From NCBI GenBank assembly GCA_025928545.1, contig JAICJH010000015.1:50142-114141 (forward strand): a DNA stretch of 64,000 nucleotides. The letters are read 5' to 3'. Positions 8,285 through 19,492 of the stretch are shown here, piece by piece. This DNA comes from Bryobacteraceae bacterium. GTDB lineage: Bacteria; Acidobacteriota; Terriglobia; Bryobacterales; Bryobacteraceae. Each line of letters begins with the position of its first letter. The stretch's first letter is position 1. The notes beneath the pieces were generated by a model. That model did no database searches, was not told the origin of the DNA, and saw nothing but the letters and a program-made list of their open reading frames with translations. Position numbers and translations under genes: made by a program.

Positions 8285-10336
8285 TCAGCGGATGGTCACT
8301 ACAGGTCCTGCGCCGGTCTGGAGTCCGCTGACCGAAGCCCGAACCGGCTGGTCACCTGAGGGCGTATCCGGGGGAACGGTGACGTTGATCTGGTAGAGGC
8401 CTGCCGCTACAATTCCCGAATAAAGTACCGGTGCGCGGATGCCGCCTATCGTAACCGTTACCGGATTCACGGTGGCCACAGGCGCGGGCACGGCCTCCCC
8501 AGATTTGACCGGCGGATCGGTGGGGCCGAAACCGACTCCATAGAGGACCAGAGGAGCACCCGGGGCTACCGGAACTGTTGCATACGGGAAGGCTCCCGGT
8601 GTGCCCACGACGTCAAGACCGCCGGCGGCATTCGGCGTCAAAGCGGCGACATGTTTTAAGTCTGCCAACAAACTCAGCGACGGGCTGGCCGCGGCGAGCG
8701 TGCCGGTTGAGGTGAAGGTACCCGTGGGGGTGGTGACGACCACGCTGACACTGCCTGTTGTGGAATCGTCGGGAACCTGGAGGTTGATCTGCCCGGGGCT
8801 CACGAACCAGAGGTATCCCCGCTTGCCGTTGACGGTGACTGAAACGCCACCGAGTGAAAGCGGGATCGGGAAGTTTCCGTCCCATATTGCTATTGATGGC
8901 GCGAGATTGGTTCCGTAGATTGAGATCCACGAACCCGCCTGAACGGTGGTGCTGGTACTGTAAACCGGCACAACCCCGCCCTCCAAAACGACGGGCGCGC
9001 CGGTTCCGTCGCCACCAATGGTGAGAGTTCGTGTAACCGCGGGAGCTGCCTGGTAGTTGGCGTTACCGGGCTGACTGGCCACCACAGTGCAGCTTCCAGC
9101 TGCGATCAGGGTCAGAGTGTTGCCTGTTACCGTACAAACGGACGGGGTGGTGGAAGTGAAGACAACCGCAAGATTCGATGTAGCGGTGGCGGTTAAGGTT
9201 AATGGGGAGGCACCCAGTGAGACTGTGGCGGGGGGTGCGAAGGTGATACTCTGCGCCGCTTTCAGCACGTTGAAGCTTCCGGAAACCGGAGGAGCTGCGG
9301 CGAAGGAAGCGTTGCCTGCCTGGGTTGCGATGACGGTACATGTTCCGACGGAAACCACGGTTAACGTACTTGCGGAAATCGTGCAGACAGACTGGGTGGT
9401 GGAAGCGAAAGCGACAGGCAGACCAGAGGATGCGGTAGCGCTCAACAGAAAAGGAGCAATGCCGAATGAGACGTCATTCGGGGAGGCGAAAGTTATGGTT
9501 TGGGCAGCCGGTTGTGCGGTAACAATGGTTGGATCGATCGCCGAGGAAGAGACGGATCCTCCGCCTGACACGGACGCCAGATTGATGACCAACGAGGGAG
9601 CGTTACCAGCTACATTGACCGCAACGGCAATCACGGGGTAGCTGGCTCCTCCGACCAGCACATCGCTTCGACTACAGGCGAGGCCGGCGCAGTTCCAGCC
9701 GGTGCCTGCCATGGACGCCAGCGTCAGACCTGTGGGCAGGGCTTCGGTGACGGTGACCGCTCCGCTGGTGGCGCCGGCACCAGAGTGGTTGGATACAGTT
9801 ACGCTGTACTGCGCGCCGGCCTGTCCCGCGACGAAATCTCCGCTGTGGGTCTTGGATACGGCTAATGCGGTCGGACCTCCCGCTCCAGGTAATACAACGG
9901 AGCCGCTGGTAACAGTGATCGTAATTGGGTTGGCGGACGGATCGGTTCCACTCGCCCCTGAAATTATTAATGGGTAAGTGCCGCCCGAAGCGCTGGCTGC
10001 AATGGCGATCGTCAGGATGGCGACGTCGCCATCCGCCATCAAAGTCTGGTTGAACCCGACAATCAAAACGCGGATGCCGGAGGCCAGAGAATTTGTGCTG
10101 AGCTGCTTGCCAGCCGCGGTGCTCGCTGCGCCGGCGGCGACGGTTACACCAAGGACGGACTTGTCGTACGAGATATCAAACTGAAGGCCTGAAACCTGGG
10201 CGCCCTCTGTTTGCAGGGCAACGTTCAGCGTCACCGTTTGACCGGGACTCCCTGGCACGGTCCCGACGAAAAGGCTGGCCGCGGGACTATTTGCCGCAAT
10301 TATCGCGAGGAACGCGAGGCACTTCCCGAGTGTCAC
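8285..10336 (-). CDS. Exported cohesin-like / DUF11 / Ig-like / TIGR03437 protein
   Basis: 683 residues from a GTG start with AAAGG upstream; an ATG further up leads straight into a stop. After a signal peptide (1-20) come a cohesin-like beta-sandwich (about 22-150, with LQFDISYDKSVLGV and GIRVLIVGFNQ), a DUF11/CARDB-like domain (160-275), two Ig-like repeats of about 83 residues (275-445), each with the paired cysteines SVCTV and GTCTV, and a full TIGR03437 module (450-683) containing GSWISIYGTNLAP and SPGQINLQVP. TIGR03437 is an extracellular C-terminal module expanded in Solibacter. The N-terminal half is paralogous to the 12587-18985 product. No catalytic domain is seen; it is probably structural or binding. 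Confidence 0.85.
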   Translation of the reverse strand: MTLGKCLAFLAIIAANSPAASLFVGTVPGSPGQTVTLNVALQTEGAQVSGLQFDISYDKSVLGVTVAAGAASTAAGKQLSTNSLASGIRVLIVGFNQTLMADGDVAILTIAIAASASGGTYPLIISGASGTDPSANPITITVTSGSVVLPGAGGPTALAVSKTHSGDFVAGQAGAQYSVTVSNHSGAGATSGAVTVTEALPTGLTLASMAGTGWNCAGLACSRSDVLVGGASYPVIAVAVNVAGNAPSLVINLASVSGGGSVSSSAIDPTIVTAQPAAQTITFASPNDVSFGIAPFLLSATASSGLPVAFASTTQSVCTISASTLTVVSVGTCTVIATQAGNASFAAAPPVSGSFNVLKAAQSITFAPPATVSLGASPLTLTATATSNLAVVFTSTTPSVCTVTGNTLTLIAAGSCTVVASQPGNANYQAAPAVTRTLTIGGDGTGAPVVLEGGVVPVYSTSTTVQAGSWISIYGTNLAPSIAIWDGNFPIPLSLGGVSVTVNGKRGYLWFVSPGQINLQVPDDSTTGSVSVVVTTPTGTFTSTGTLAAASPSLSLLADLKHVAALTPNAAGGLDVVGTPGAFPYATVPVAPGAPLVLYGVGFGPTDPPVKSGEAVPAPVATVNPVTVTIGGIRAPVLYSGIVAAGLYQINVTVPPDTPSGDQPVRASVSGLQTGAGPVVTIR
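9020..9510 (-). repeat. Two Ig-like repeats (about 249 bp each)
   Basis: Two in-frame units begin with AQTITF and AQSITF and share the SVCTV...G(T/S)CTV cysteine pair. They are the same repeat type as the 15-unit array at 14420-18163. Confidence 0.8.
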
Positions 10337-10483
10337 GAGGCGCCTTTCATGAGACTCAGCTTAGCAGCACGAAGTCACGCCGGAGTGGGCAATTTGTCCA
10401 TGAGCCCTCGCCGGGTGATCGCTTAGGCGCCCCGCCGCAGTTCGCTGCATCGCGAGGCGCCTTCACTGCTTATTAATGCCGGT
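10337..10483. other. Intergenic gap within the exoprotein operon
   Basis: 147 bases between the 698-aa and 683-aa genes, the longest gap in the operon. A secondary promoter could lie here, but I see no convincing -35/-10 pair and no hairpin followed by a T-run. Confidence 0.4.
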
Positions 10484-12580
10484 TCACCGCACCGATATCG
10501 TAACGGTGTTCGACTGCCCGGTGGCTTTCGTTTGCGGATCGGTTTCGGTGAGAACGACTTTCACCGCGTCACCTGCCGTTACGCCCGCGGGTACCTGCAC
10601 ATTGACCTGATAAAGTCCCGCAAAGGTCGGCGTGAGGCCTGAGAAGCTCACCGGAGCCGATACGCCACCTATCGTGGCGGTTACCGTGGACGTTGTCCTG
10701 AACAACGTGCTTAATGGCGCGGCAACTCCGTCAGCCGGCGGCAGTTCACCATTCGGCCCCCGAACCTGTCCGAGACCCGTGGCATAGATGACGAGGTAAT
10801 CGGAAGTACGGGCCGGATGCGATGCGTCATTCTGGATACCGGTGAGGGCGTTCGTCACGATACCGGCACCGGAACCCGAGGTATCCACCGTGTAGATGCC
10901 GGGCTGCAACTGTGTTACGACCAGCTGGATCGGAGTCGACGAAATCGTGCCCGTGATGACGACGAGGGGGCATGAAGTGCTGTTGTTCAGATTCTGCGGG
11001 AGGAGTGCATTGATCTGTGTGGGGCTGGCATACAGCAATGGCACGGGGATTCCACAGACTGTGACCTGGGCACCGTTGAGAGTTGTCGGCAGTGGCAGGG
11101 TGGTTGCAGACGGGGTACCCGTGCCCGCCAGGGCAGTTCCATAGATTGCGATGTAACTTCCCGGGGCAATGACAGAGGCAAGGGCCTGGCCGCCGCTGGC
11201 GGCATTGGCGATTCCGCCTGTCGGCTGGGGTGGAACCGGAGCCGAAACATTCAAAGTGACGGGCACTGAAACGATGCTGCCCGCGGCGACGAGATTCACA
11301 GCGCCGGTATACTTGCTGCCGGCGGCAATGCCCGTTGGATCAGCTTTGATCGTTATAGTTGCTTTGTACGTATAAAGAGAGTTGGCAAAGGATTCGGTCA
11401 TCGGCCCGGAAGCGGGAGACAAGCTCAGCCAGCCCTGACCCTGATTCGTGTTGGAGTTGCCGGCGAACGTCGGCGTCCCCTGGGTAGAGGTCAGGAAACT
11501 AATTGTGACGGTCTGCGTAGCCAGTGGCGCGCCGACAACGGAATTGAAAGTAATGCTGGTGGGCGCCGCAGACATGGGGGAGATCGGAATAACCCCGCTG
11601 GGCGGCGGTGGCGGCGCGGGACCGGTTGTGAATGACCAGATTGCGGAGGCCCCGCTACCGGCGCCATTCTTAGCCACGATCTGCCAGTTATAGGACGTCG
11701 AATAATTGGCCGACGTCACCGAATAACTGGTCCCAGTGACGTTGGTCAGAAGAGCCGGCGGATTGGTGGTGCCGAAGTAAACGTCATACGAAGTCGCCCC
11801 GGGCGACGCGCTCCATGTCAAAGTCACGGGAGGACCTGAAAGGTTTCCATTGGAAGGCGCGACGAGCGTCGGAGGCAGAGGACCCGCGCCCTTGGTGAAG
11901 GTCAGCGCGACGCCATCGGCCAGCACTCCGGCGTTGAACGCCCATTGCAGTTGCCTGCCGCTCGTTTGGGCGCCGGCGTTGCGGATTCCGATGGTGGCCA
12001 GTGCCCCATTGTTGGCGGGATCTCCGCCTCCGATTGTCACGGTCTGGTATTGAAAGGCGATGGCGCTGGTGGTTTCGGTGAGGATCACCTGGAACGTCAT
12101 GCCATTGGCGGAACCCTGCGGATAAGCATTATTCCATTGAATGATGAAGCGGCGATTGGGCGCTACTCCCAGCGTTTGGTAGAATACCGAGCCCGCGCCC
12201 GGCGTCTGGAAGGTGAGGTCGCTCCAAAGCGGGAGGAGAGCCGGCTGATCGTTGGGAGGCGCACCGCCGCTCAGATCCGTATTGGCGAAGTCATTGATAC
12301 CCGCACACAGGCTGGGATCGCTGAGCAGGTACGCGGCACCATTGGTGCTGACGCAAACGTTGGTGTACCCGGTCCCATAAAACTGGAACGAGAACGGAAT
12401 GGTGACGTTTACGGTACCGTCATCAGTGCCGGAGAGGATGCTCGTGCCGCCTCCGCCTCCCGAGATATCGACGAAGCTGAAGACCGCCGAGTCTGTGGCA
12501 GAGTAACCACCTGCGTCGGGACCCTGGATGGTGGCCAGAGCCGTGAGCGGCAGCAGAATTGTAAGTAATCTGATCTTCAT
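10484..12580 (-). CDS. Exported protein: nidogen-like N-domain, FnIII, BACON-like, TIGR03437
   Basis: 698 residues. A short signal peptide (MKIRLLTILLPLTALA) precedes a domain at about 18-230 with SFQFYGTGYTNVCVSTNGA and DFANTDLS, a pattern shared with the 19493-22357 product and reminiscent of nidogen-like extracellular domains. A fibronectin-III-like domain (about 235-325, with SYDVYFGTTNPP and NWQIVAKN), a BACON-like domain (335-450) and a TIGR03437 module (455-698; SYIAIYGTAL, SPTQINALLP) follow. ATG at 12580, six bases after the stop of the 2132-aa gene, implies coupled expression. The role is probably extracellular binding or scaffolding; no enzyme motif is visible. Confidence 0.83.
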   Translation of the reverse strand: MKIRLLTILLPLTALATIQGPDAGGYSATDSAVFSFVDISGGGGGTSILSGTDDGTVNVTIPFSFQFYGTGYTNVCVSTNGAAYLLSDPSLCAGINDFANTDLSGGAPPNDQPALLPLWSDLTFQTPGAGSVFYQTLGVAPNRRFIIQWNNAYPQGSANGMTFQVILTETTSAIAFQYQTVTIGGGDPANNGALATIGIRNAGAQTSGRQLQWAFNAGVLADGVALTFTKGAGPLPPTLVAPSNGNLSGPPVTLTWSASPGATSYDVYFGTTNPPALLTNVTGTSYSVTSANYSTSYNWQIVAKNGAGSGASAIWSFTTGPAPPPPPSGVIPISPMSAAPTSITFNSVVGAPLATQTVTISFLTSTQGTPTFAGNSNTNQGQGWLSLSPASGPMTESFANSLYTYKATITIKADPTGIAAGSKYTGAVNLVAAGSIVSVPVTLNVSAPVPPQPTGGIANAASGGQALASVIAPGSYIAIYGTALAGTGTPSATTLPLPTTLNGAQVTVCGIPVPLLYASPTQINALLPQNLNNSTSCPLVVITGTISSTPIQLVVTQLQPGIYTVDTSGSGAGIVTNALTGIQNDASHPARTSDYLVIYATGLGQVRGPNGELPPADGVAAPLSTLFRTTSTVTATIGGVSAPVSFSGLTPTFAGLYQVNVQVPAGVTAGDAVKVVLTETDPQTKATGQSNTVTISVR

Positions 12581-12586
12581 TGTTCT

Positions 12587-15500
12587 CTACCAGGAATTTT
12601 GCTTGATGGTGTAAGTCTGGCCGCCAATCGTAATTACGGCTTTCCGCGTATAAGTGCCTGCCGATTGGAAGGGCGCAACCGTGAATGGCTGAGTAAACAC
12701 ATTGCTTACTGGTCCCGTGAGGCTGCCGTTAGTGGCCCAGGTCTGATTGCCGGCAGCGGTCGGTGTACAACCCGCCCCGGAACTCGTGACCTGGATAGTT
12801 CCCGATCCACCACTCTTTCCGAAGACGGTGCCTCGCGAACTCAAACTGAAAGTACAGCTCGCGGCGGCCTGAATAACGCTGAAACTTCGGTCGGCCAGTT
12901 TTATGGTGCCGGTGCGAGCAGGTCCGGTATTTACGGTAGCGGTGTAAGAGATTGTGCCCGCCTGACCGCTGAAGGCCGTGGAAACCGTCAACCACGAGGA
13001 GTAGCTGACCGCAGTGGCCGTGCAGCCGGTTGCAGTGGTCGAGATACCCACACTGCCGTTAGTAATGCCGCTGACCGGTATATTGACGCTGGCGAGAGCG
13101 AGGTTGAAATTACAGGGGGCGCCAGCCTGGTTGACTGTATAAGTTTTGCCCGCCACAGTGAGGGTGCCCGAACGTGGCGTGGCTGCACCGTTGGCTGCCG
13201 CAGTGAACGCCACATCGCCCGTGCCTGTGTTCGCCGAGCTGTCAATCGTAATCCACGGGGCATTCGAAAGAGAGGTCCATACGCAACCTGGCGCCGACAC
13301 GACGCCGACCGAACTCGATCCGCCGGCGGCCGACGCCGTACCGGTGGATGAGCGCGGAGCGAATGTACATGTCGTGCCGGACTGTGACACGTTCACCAGT
13401 TGTCCGCTGATGCCAACTATAGTGGAACGGGCGGTGAGGCCCGCATTGGCTGCGGCGGTAACGCTAACCGTGCCATTGCCGGTACCCGAGGTTGCGCCGT
13501 TGAAAGTAAGCCAGCTGGCGCGGCTCGTACCTGACCAATTGCACGCGGCGTTACTCGTGAAAATGCCGATGGTGCCTGTACCTCCTGCAGAAGCGAACGG
13601 ACTGCCGAGGGTTGAGGTGTCGAGGCTGATTTCGCAGCTCTCTCCGGGTTGGGTTACCTGGAACGATTGTCCACCTATATTCATCGCGCCAGTACGCGAC
13701 GTTATGGTGGAGTTGGCATCCACCGTATAGAAGAGAACGCCGCCCGGGCCAGTGCCTGAGCCGCCGGATGAGACAGTGATCCAGGCGGGGCCGGTAACTG
13801 TGCTGTAGGTGCAACCGGCCTGCGTAGTTACATTGACCGAGCCAGGGCCGCCGGCCGCCGGAATTGTCGCAGCCGAAGAACCAAGAGTGACTGTGCAGTC
13901 CTTGCCGGACTGGTTCAGGGTCAGCGTCTGTCCGCCGATAGTTGCGGTAAGACTGCGTGAAGAAGTGTTCGGATTCGCGGTGATCGTCACGGTGATCTGG
14001 GAAGGCGCCGTAGCGTTGGTCGGAGACAAGGTCACCGCAGGGTCGGCGGGGGTTCCGGTCCAGGAACAATTGCTCACCGGGGCGAAAACGGAAACTGTGG
14101 CTGCACCGCCGGCTGCCGGGAAGTCGAGCGAGGACTGACTGAGTGCGAAGGAACAGCTGACTCCAAACTGATTGACGGTGAACGTCTGTCCACCGATGGT
14201 GAGAGTTCCGCTCCGCTGGCTACCGGTGTTGGCTCCAACGCTGTAACCGATGCTGGAGGATCCGGTGCCGGACGCATCGGTCGTGAATGTGAGGAAGCCG
14301 GAGTTGGAGGTTGCCGTCCAGGCGCAACCGGATCCCGTCGACACTTTGACGATACCTGAGCCGCCGGCGGCCGAGATGCTGGCGTCACCGGGACTCAGCT
14401 TGTACTCGCAGGCGGGTGGGGCAAGAACGGTGAAGGATACGGATGAGGCGGCACCAGGAAGATAAATGGCGTTGCCGGGCTGGCTCGCGGTGATGGAGCA
14501 AGTGCCGAGTGCAACCAATGTCAGGGTGGTGCCGGAAACCGTACAAACCGGCTGTGTGGTGGATGTGTAGCCGACCGCCAGGCCGGAGGTTGCCGTCGCG
14601 CCGAGTTCAAACGGCGGTGTACCCAGCGCCTGATCGGAGATCGCCGGGAAATTGATCGTCTGCGTGCCATTGACGAGGAAACTCCGGGTGACCGGAGCAG
14701 CGGCGGCGTAATTAGCATTGCCGGACTGATTGGCAGTGACCGAGCATGTACCCGGCCCCACGATCGTCAGGGTTGTGCTGGAAACCGTGCAAACTGTGAG
14801 AGTGCTGGAGCTGAAACTGACGGTCAGGCTGGCGGAGGAACTGGCGGAGAGTGTGATCGGCGACACTCCAAACGTCACTGTTCCCAGTGCGGCGAAAGTT
14901 ATCGTCTGCGAACCCTGAGCGACTGTGAAACTTTGCGATACGGCGGCTGCCGCCAGATAGTTGGCATTTCCGGCCTGGGTGGCAGTGATGGAACAACTGC
15001 CCGCTCCAACGATAGTCACGCTAGTGCCGGTGACTGTACAGACGGCCGAGGTAGTGGAAGCAAAAGCTACATCGAGGGTGGAACTGGCTGTAGCAGTGAT
15101 CCCGAACGGGGTCACGCCCATAATTACGTTGGGCGGGGCAGCGAATGTGATGGTCTGGGTTGCCTGCGTAACAGCGAAGCTTCGCGAAATGGGTGTGGCG
15201 GCAGAGAAGCTGGAATTTCCCGCCTGGCTGGCGGTAATGGAACAGGAGCCAGCTGCCAGAATCGTGACCGTTGAGCTCGACACCGTGCAAACCGACAGGG
15301 TTGTGGAAGTGAACGTCAAAGGAAGGTTCGAAGTCGTGGTGGCTATGATCGTGAAGGGAGTCACGCCGAAGACAACGCTTGCCGGCGCGACAAACGTTAT
15401 CGTCTGCGAACCCGGGGCCACAGTAAAGCTCTGCGTCACGGGAGTGGCGGCGAGGTAATTGGTGTCGCCCGCCTGGCTGGCTACGATTGAGCAGGTTCCG

Positions 15501-18500
15501 ACATCGACCAGCGTGATGGCCGTCCCGGCGACCGTGCAAACCGGAGCCGTGGTGGAGGCGAAAGTCACCGCTAAGGCCGAGGACGCCGTGGCAGTCAGGG
15601 CAGGCGGGGTCACTCCCAGGGCGATGCCGCTGATGGGGCCAAAAGTGATGGTCTGAGAGCCCTGGGTGACAGTGAAGCTCTGTACGACCGCCGTGGCAGC
15701 GCCGAAATTGGCGTTACCGGCCTGCGTGGCAGAGATTGAACATGTGCCGACTTTGACCAGCGTGACCGTTGCCACTGAGACGGTGCATACCGCAGTGGTG
15801 GTGGAAGCAAAGCTGACTGCGAGGTTAGAACTTGCCGTGGCACTGACGGTGAACGGCGCAGTACTCAACGGCTGGTCAATCAGGGCATTAAAAGTAATGG
15901 TTTGCGAGCCCGCTGCAACGGTGAAACTTTGAGTGACCGCCGCAGCAGCCGTATAGTTTGCGTTCCCCGCCTGGCTGGCCGTTATGGAACAGGTGCCGGG
16001 CGCTGCCAAAGTGAGCGTGGTGCTGGAAAGCGTACAAACGGAAAGCGTCGTGGAAGTCAGCGTGACCGTTAAGCCAGAGCTCGCAGTGGCGGAAAGCGTC
16101 AGTGGCGCGGCGCCGAAAGCGACATTGGGGAGGGCTGCGAAGGTAATCGTCTGTGCGCCCGGATTAACCGTGAAAGTTCGGGACACGGAAGTAGCGGCGA
16201 GATTATTGGCATCGCCAGGCTGGCTGGCCGTGATGGAACAACTGCCTGCCGCGACTACCGTCAGGGTCGCAACGGAGACCGTGCAGACCGACGAAGTTGT
16301 GGAAGTAAGAGTCACAGCTAACCCGGAACTGGCGGTGGCGTTCAGTGCGAAAGGAGTAACACCCACTGCCGTACTGGGCGGGGCAACGAAGGTGATAGTC
16401 TGGGCGGCCTGCGCAACAGTGAAACTGCGCGTCACGGGTGGAGCGGCGCCGAAACCGGTGCTGCCCGCCTGGCTAGCGGTCAGGGAACAGCTGCCAGCCC
16501 CGACGATGGTGACTGTAGCGGGGGAGGCGGCGGTAACCGTGCAAACCGACTGCGTAGTCGAAGCGAACGCGACGGTCAAACCAGAACTGGCCGTTGCCGT
16601 AACAGTAAACGGAACCGCGCCGAAAGTAACTCCGGAGGGCGCAGCAAACGTGATCGTCTGGGAGGCCGGCGCTACATTGAATGACTGCGTGACAGAAGTC
16701 GCCGCAGTGTAGTTGGCATTACCCGACTGGCTGGCTGTGATGGAACAGGTTCCTACATCGACGATTGTGACAGTCGTGTTGTTGGCGACTGTGCAAACGC
16801 TTGTCGTGGTGGACGCGAAGGCAACCTGGAGGCCAGAAGACGCGGTAGCGCTGATTGTGAAGGGGGCCGTATCTTTGGCCGCGCTGCTCAGCGGTCCGAA
16901 GGTGATGGTTTGCGAACCCTGCGCAACCGTGAAGCTCTGCGTCACATCAGCGGCTGCACTGAAGTTGGCGTTTCCAGGCTGGCTGGCGACAACAGAACAT
17001 GTGCCAACACCAGCGAGGGTAACGGTATTGTTCGCTACCGTGCAAACCGCCTGAGTGCTCGAGGCGAAAGTGACTCCGAGCGTCGAACTGGCCGTCGCAC
17101 TAACGTTGAACGGAGCTGTACCAAATGTGGCTCCGCTCAATGCGTTGAAGGTGATGGTTTGGGTGGCCTTAGTCACGGTGAAGGTTTGCGTCACTGCGGA
17201 GGCCGCGGAGTAGCTTGCGTCGCCGGCCTGGGTTGCGGTGATCGAACATGTGCCTGCCGCGGCAATGGTAACCGTGTTATTGGACAAAGTACAGACCGGA
17301 AGGGTATTGCTGGCCAGGCTTACGCCCAGGGTGGAACTGGCAGTCGCTGTCACAGGAAATGCCGCGACCCCGAATACCACATTGCTCAGCGCATTGAACG
17401 TGATCGTCTGCGAGCCCTTCAGCACGTTGAAGGTCCTGGTCACTGGTGTGGCCGCCGCGAAGTTTGAGTCCCCAGCCTGATTTGCGGTGATCGAACAGAC
17501 TCCTACCGATACCAGCGTTACGCTCGACACGCCGACGGTACAGATTCCGGTCGCGTTGCTGGTGTAGGTGACGGCAAGGCTTGAGTTGGCCGTTGCGGTC
17601 AGAGTTACGGGGCCGGCGAATAGTTCCGTATCAACTGGCTGAGGAAAGGTGATTACGTTGCTGTTACCGAGAACGTTGAAGCTTTTCGTGACCGTCGGAG
17701 CCGCATTGTAATTGGCGTTGCCGGCCTGATCGGCGGTAATGGTGCAAACGCCTTTCGTCACCAGGGTGACGCTTGAAACGGAAACCGTACAGACCGCCTG
17801 AGTAGTGGAGGCAAAACTGACGGCTTGGCCGGATGTTGCAGTAGCTGCGAGCGAAACGGGCCCGGCATTCAGTGCGGTATCCACGGGTTGCGTGAAGTTG
17901 ATTGTCTGCGACGCCGGGTTCACCGCGAAACTTTGTGAAACGGAGGCGGCCGGGGCATACACGTTATTACCGGCCTGACTGGCGACAATGGTGCAGGTTC
18001 CCGCCGCGACAATCGTGACGGTACTAGTGCTGACCGTGCAGACGCCCGTCGTTGTGGAACCGAAGCTCACGGGAAGAGCGGAACTTGCCGTTGCGCTTAC
18101 GGCAAACTGCGCTGCGCCAAAAGTGACATTGTTCAAAGCTGAGAAAGAGATGGTCTGAGACAACGGAACGTTAATAGTAGTGACGTCGCTGGCCGACGAC
18201 GAAAGGGAACCGCCCCCCGATACCGTCACCTGATTGGTGAGGCTGGCAGCCGCATTATTAGCAACGCCGACTGTTACTGTAACGGGAGGGTAACTCGACC
18301 CGCCAGCCAACGCATCGCTGCGCACGCACGTGGTGACGCCGGAACAATCCCAGTTGGTTCCGGCCATCGAGACCAGACTCATCCCGTTGGGAACAGTTTC
18401 AGTCAGCGTCACGGTGCCGCTGGTGGCGGCAGCGGCGGCCTGATTCGATACGGTCACCGTATAGGCCGCACTGCTTTGCCCCTGCGCGAAGTTGCCGGTA

Positions 18501-18985
18501 TGAATTTTGGTGACGCTGAGTGCGGGTGGACTGCCGACTGCAAGGTTGCCGCTCGTCCCGACGGTGATGGGCACCAGAACACCGCTGGCATCGCTCGCCT
18601 GCACGTTGGTCAGGGTCAAGGGGTAATTCGCGGTGAGCGCCCCTGCGCCGATGATAATCTTCAGATTCGCTATGGTGCCATCACCAATCAGATCCTGGCC
18701 GATGCCGGCGATTATTACGCGGAGACCGGTCGCCAGTTGGTTTTGAGCTACGCTTTTTGAAGCATCCGAGGCGGCTATACCGGTGGTGGCGGTGATTCCC
18801 ATCGAGGTCTTGTCGAAGACAAGATCGAACTGCAAAGCTGCGATCGACGCACCCTGGGTTGCAAAAGTAACCGGGATGCCCGTGAGCGTCTGGCCCGCGC
18901 TACCCGAAACATTGCCCAGCGACACAGTGGCCGCATTGGCAGTAGCTGCTGCCGCCAGCAAAAGAAACAGTACGATTCGTCTCAC
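12587..18985 (-). CDS. Large exported repeat protein: cohesin-like, DUF11, 15 Ig-like repeats, 7 BACON-like domains
   Basis: 2132 residues. The start is GTG at 18985, overlapping the TGA of the upstream gene (GTGA), with GAGGGAG 9 bases before it. Order: signal peptide (1-19), cohesin-like domain (20-150), DUF11-like domain (155-270), fifteen Ig-like repeats of about 83 residues (275-1523), and seven BACON-like domains of about 85 residues (1525-2132) ending in [12 protein letters not shown]. Each Ig-like repeat opens with QTITF and has two cysteines, in VCTV and GTCSI; each BACON-like unit also has a conserved pair of the form SC-F...GC-W. This predicts many disulfides and an extended rod outside the cell. 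The seven-domain C-terminus is shared with the giant 22368-37031 protein. No catalytic domain. Adhesin or scaffold is the best guess. Confidence 0.85.
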   Translation of the reverse strand: MRRIVLFLLLAAAATANAATVSLGNVSGSAGQTLTGIPVTFATQGASIAALQFDLVFDKTSMGITATTGIAASDASKSVAQNQLATGLRVIIAGIGQDLIGDGTIANLKIIIGAGALTANYPLTLTNVQASDASGVLVPITVGTSGNLAVGSPPALSVTKIHTGNFAQGQSSAAYTVTVSNQAAAAATSGTVTLTETVPNGMSLVSMAGTNWDCSGVTTCVRSDALAGGSSYPPVTVTVGVANNAAASLTNQVTVSGGGSLSSSASDVTTINVPLSQTISFSALNNVTFGAAQFAVSATASSALPVSFGSTTTGVCTVSTSTVTIVAAGTCTIVASQAGNNVYAPAASVSQSFAVNPASQTINFTQPVDTALNAGPVSLAATATSGQAVSFASTTQAVCTVSVSSVTLVTKGVCTITADQAGNANYNAAPTVTKSFNVLGNSNVITFPQPVDTELFAGPVTLTATANSSLAVTYTSNATGICTVGVSSVTLVSVGVCSITANQAGDSNFAAATPVTRTFNVLKGSQTITFNALSNVVFGVAAFPVTATASSTLGVSLASNTLPVCTLSNNTVTIAAAGTCSITATQAGDASYSAASAVTQTFTVTKATQTITFNALSGATFGTAPFNVSATASSTLGVTFASSTQAVCTVANNTVTLAGVGTCSVVASQPGNANFSAAADVTQSFTVAQGSQTITFGPLSSAAKDTAPFTISATASSGLQVAFASTTTSVCTVANNTTVTIVDVGTCSITASQSGNANYTAATSVTQSFNVAPASQTITFAAPSGVTFGAVPFTVTATASSGLTVAFASTTQSVCTVTAASPATVTIVGAGSCSLTASQAGSTGFGAAPPVTRSFTVAQAAQTITFVAPPSTAVGVTPFALNATASSGLAVTLTSTTSSVCTVSVATLTVVAAGSCSITASQPGDANNLAATSVSRTFTVNPGAQTITFAALPNVAFGAAPLTLSATASSGLTVTLTSTTLSVCTLSSTTLTLAAPGTCSITASQAGNANYTAAAAVTQSFTVAAGSQTITFNALIDQPLSTAPFTVSATASSNLAVSFASTTTAVCTVSVATVTLVKVGTCSISATQAGNANFGAATAVVQSFTVTQGSQTITFGPISGIALGVTPPALTATASSALAVTFASTTAPVCTVAGTAITLVDVGTCSIVASQAGDTNYLAATPVTQSFTVAPGSQTITFVAPASVVFGVTPFTIIATTTSNLPLTFTSTTLSVCTVSSSTVTILAAGSCSITASQAGNSSFSAATPISRSFAVTQATQTITFAAPPNVIMGVTPFGITATASSTLDVAFASTTSAVCTVTGTSVTIVGAGSCSITATQAGNANYLAAAAVSQSFTVAQGSQTITFAALGTVTFGVSPITLSASSSASLTVSFSSSTLTVCTVSSTTLTIVGPGTCSVTANQSGNANYAAAAPVTRSFLVNGTQTINFPAISDQALGTPPFELGATATSGLAVGYTSTTQPVCTVSGTTLTLVALGTCSITASQPGNAIYLPGAASSVSFTVLAPPACEYKLSPGDASISAAGGSGIVKVSTGSGCAWTATSNSGFLTFTTDASGTGSSSIGYSVGANTGSQRSGTLTIGGQTFTVNQFGVSCSFALSQSSLDFPAAGGAATVSVFAPVSNCSWTGTPADPAVTLSPTNATAPSQITVTITANPNTSSRSLTATIGGQTLTLNQSGKDCTVTLGSSAATIPAAGGPGSVNVTTQAGCTYSTVTGPAWITVSSGGSGTGPGGVLFYTVDANSTITSRTGAMNIGGQSFQVTQPGESCEISLDTSTLGSPFASAGGTGTIGIFTSNAACNWSGTSRASWLTFNGATSGTGNGTVSVTAAANAGLTARSTIVGISGQLVNVSQSGTTCTFAPRSSTGTASAAGGSSSVGVVSAPGCVWTSLSNAPWITIDSSANTGTGDVAFTAAANGAATPRSGTLTVAGKTYTVNQAGAPCNFNLALASVNIPVSGITNGSVGISTTATGCTATAVSYSSWLTVSTAFSGQAGTISYTATVNTGPARTGTIKLADRSFSVIQAAASCTFSLSSRGTVFGKSGGSGTIQVTSSGAGCTPTAAGNQTWATNGSLTGPVSNVFTQPFTVAPFQSAGTYTRKAVITIGGQTYTIKQNSW
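12590..14412 (-). repeat. Seven BACON-like domain repeats
   Basis: Seven in-frame units of about 255 bp, each with a Cys near the start, a second Cys before Trp or a similar residue, and an ending of the type (I/V)GGQ(T/S)(F/Y)-V-Q. The same seven-unit block closes the giant protein. Confidence 0.75.
14420..18163 (-). repeat. Fifteen tandem Ig-like repeats (about 249 bp period)
   Basis: Fifteen consecutive units, each opening with (S/T/A)QTI(T/S/N)F or NVITF, then (S/A)ATASSxLxV, VCTV, GTCSI, QxGNANY and VTxSFxV. Period is about 83 codons. The protein pattern is well kept while the DNA is diverged, so this is an old array rather than a recent amplification. Confidence 0.85.
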
Positions 18986-19473
18986 CGCGTCTCACTCCCT
19001 CGGGCTCTGGTTGCATGTCCCCTTGTCACATTCGCACCGAAACCCGCAACCTTAACCGCCTGCCCCTCCGCAGTTGTTCCCGTAGTTTCTGAGATCCGAA
19101 TCGGAAAGCTTTGCGCCGCATCGCCGGCATCAGCACCGCTCTTCAGTGAGAGGTGAGCCACCGCGATAACACCATCGGCGATCTTGTTCCGGTTGAAACC
19201 AAAAATCAGTACCCGTTCCTTGCCCGGCTGCAAAGTGTTGGTTTGAATCACTTTGACCGCGCTTTCCGCAGCCGGACCGAGGTCCACCTTCAGGTCAAAC
19301 TGGGAGGCATCGAATTCGACGTCGAACTGAACGCCGGTCAGTTGGCTATCACCCGATTGCAACCTCAGGCTTAAAGCCGCGGGCTGATTCGCCGCCACAG
19401 CCGATGAGTCCAGATGTAATTCCGCCGCCATTCCGGTCGCGGCAAGGATCAGAAAAAGTAAGGGGGCCCGCAT
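18982..19473 (-). CDS. Small exported cohesin-like protein
   Basis: 163 residues from ATG at 19473, chosen because it begins a clear signal peptide ([18 protein letters not shown]) and has GGAG 9 bases upstream; the frame is open 27 codons further up but those residues look non-coding. The mature part is essentially one cohesin-like beta-sandwich: [19 protein letters not shown], then [19 protein letters not shown], the same signature as the N-domains of the 8285-10336 and 12587-18985 products. The tail is Arg-rich. With no anchor or other domain it could be a free cohesin-like subunit. It sits 19 bases after the dockerin gene and overlaps the next gene by four bases. Confidence 0.8.
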   Translation of the reverse strand: MRAPLLFLILAATGMAAELHLDSSAVAANQPAALSLRLQSGDSQLTGVQFDVEFDASQFDLKVDLGPAAESAVKVIQTNTLQPGKERVLIFGFNRNKIADGVIAVAHLSLKSGADAGDAAQSFPIRISETTGTTAEGQAVKVAGFGANVTRGHATRARGSETR

Positions 19474-19492
19474 ATGTTTAAACTCCGATATT

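Noticed and set aside
14933..17480. Several plus-strand open frames of 90-240 codons inside the Ig-like array
   Set aside because: They repeat with the 249-bp period of the true minus-strand gene and mirror its codon bias.
14420..18163. Regular repeats that might be a CRISPR array
   Set aside because: The period is about 249 bp, the units are translated in frame, and there are no short identical repeats separated by unique spacers.
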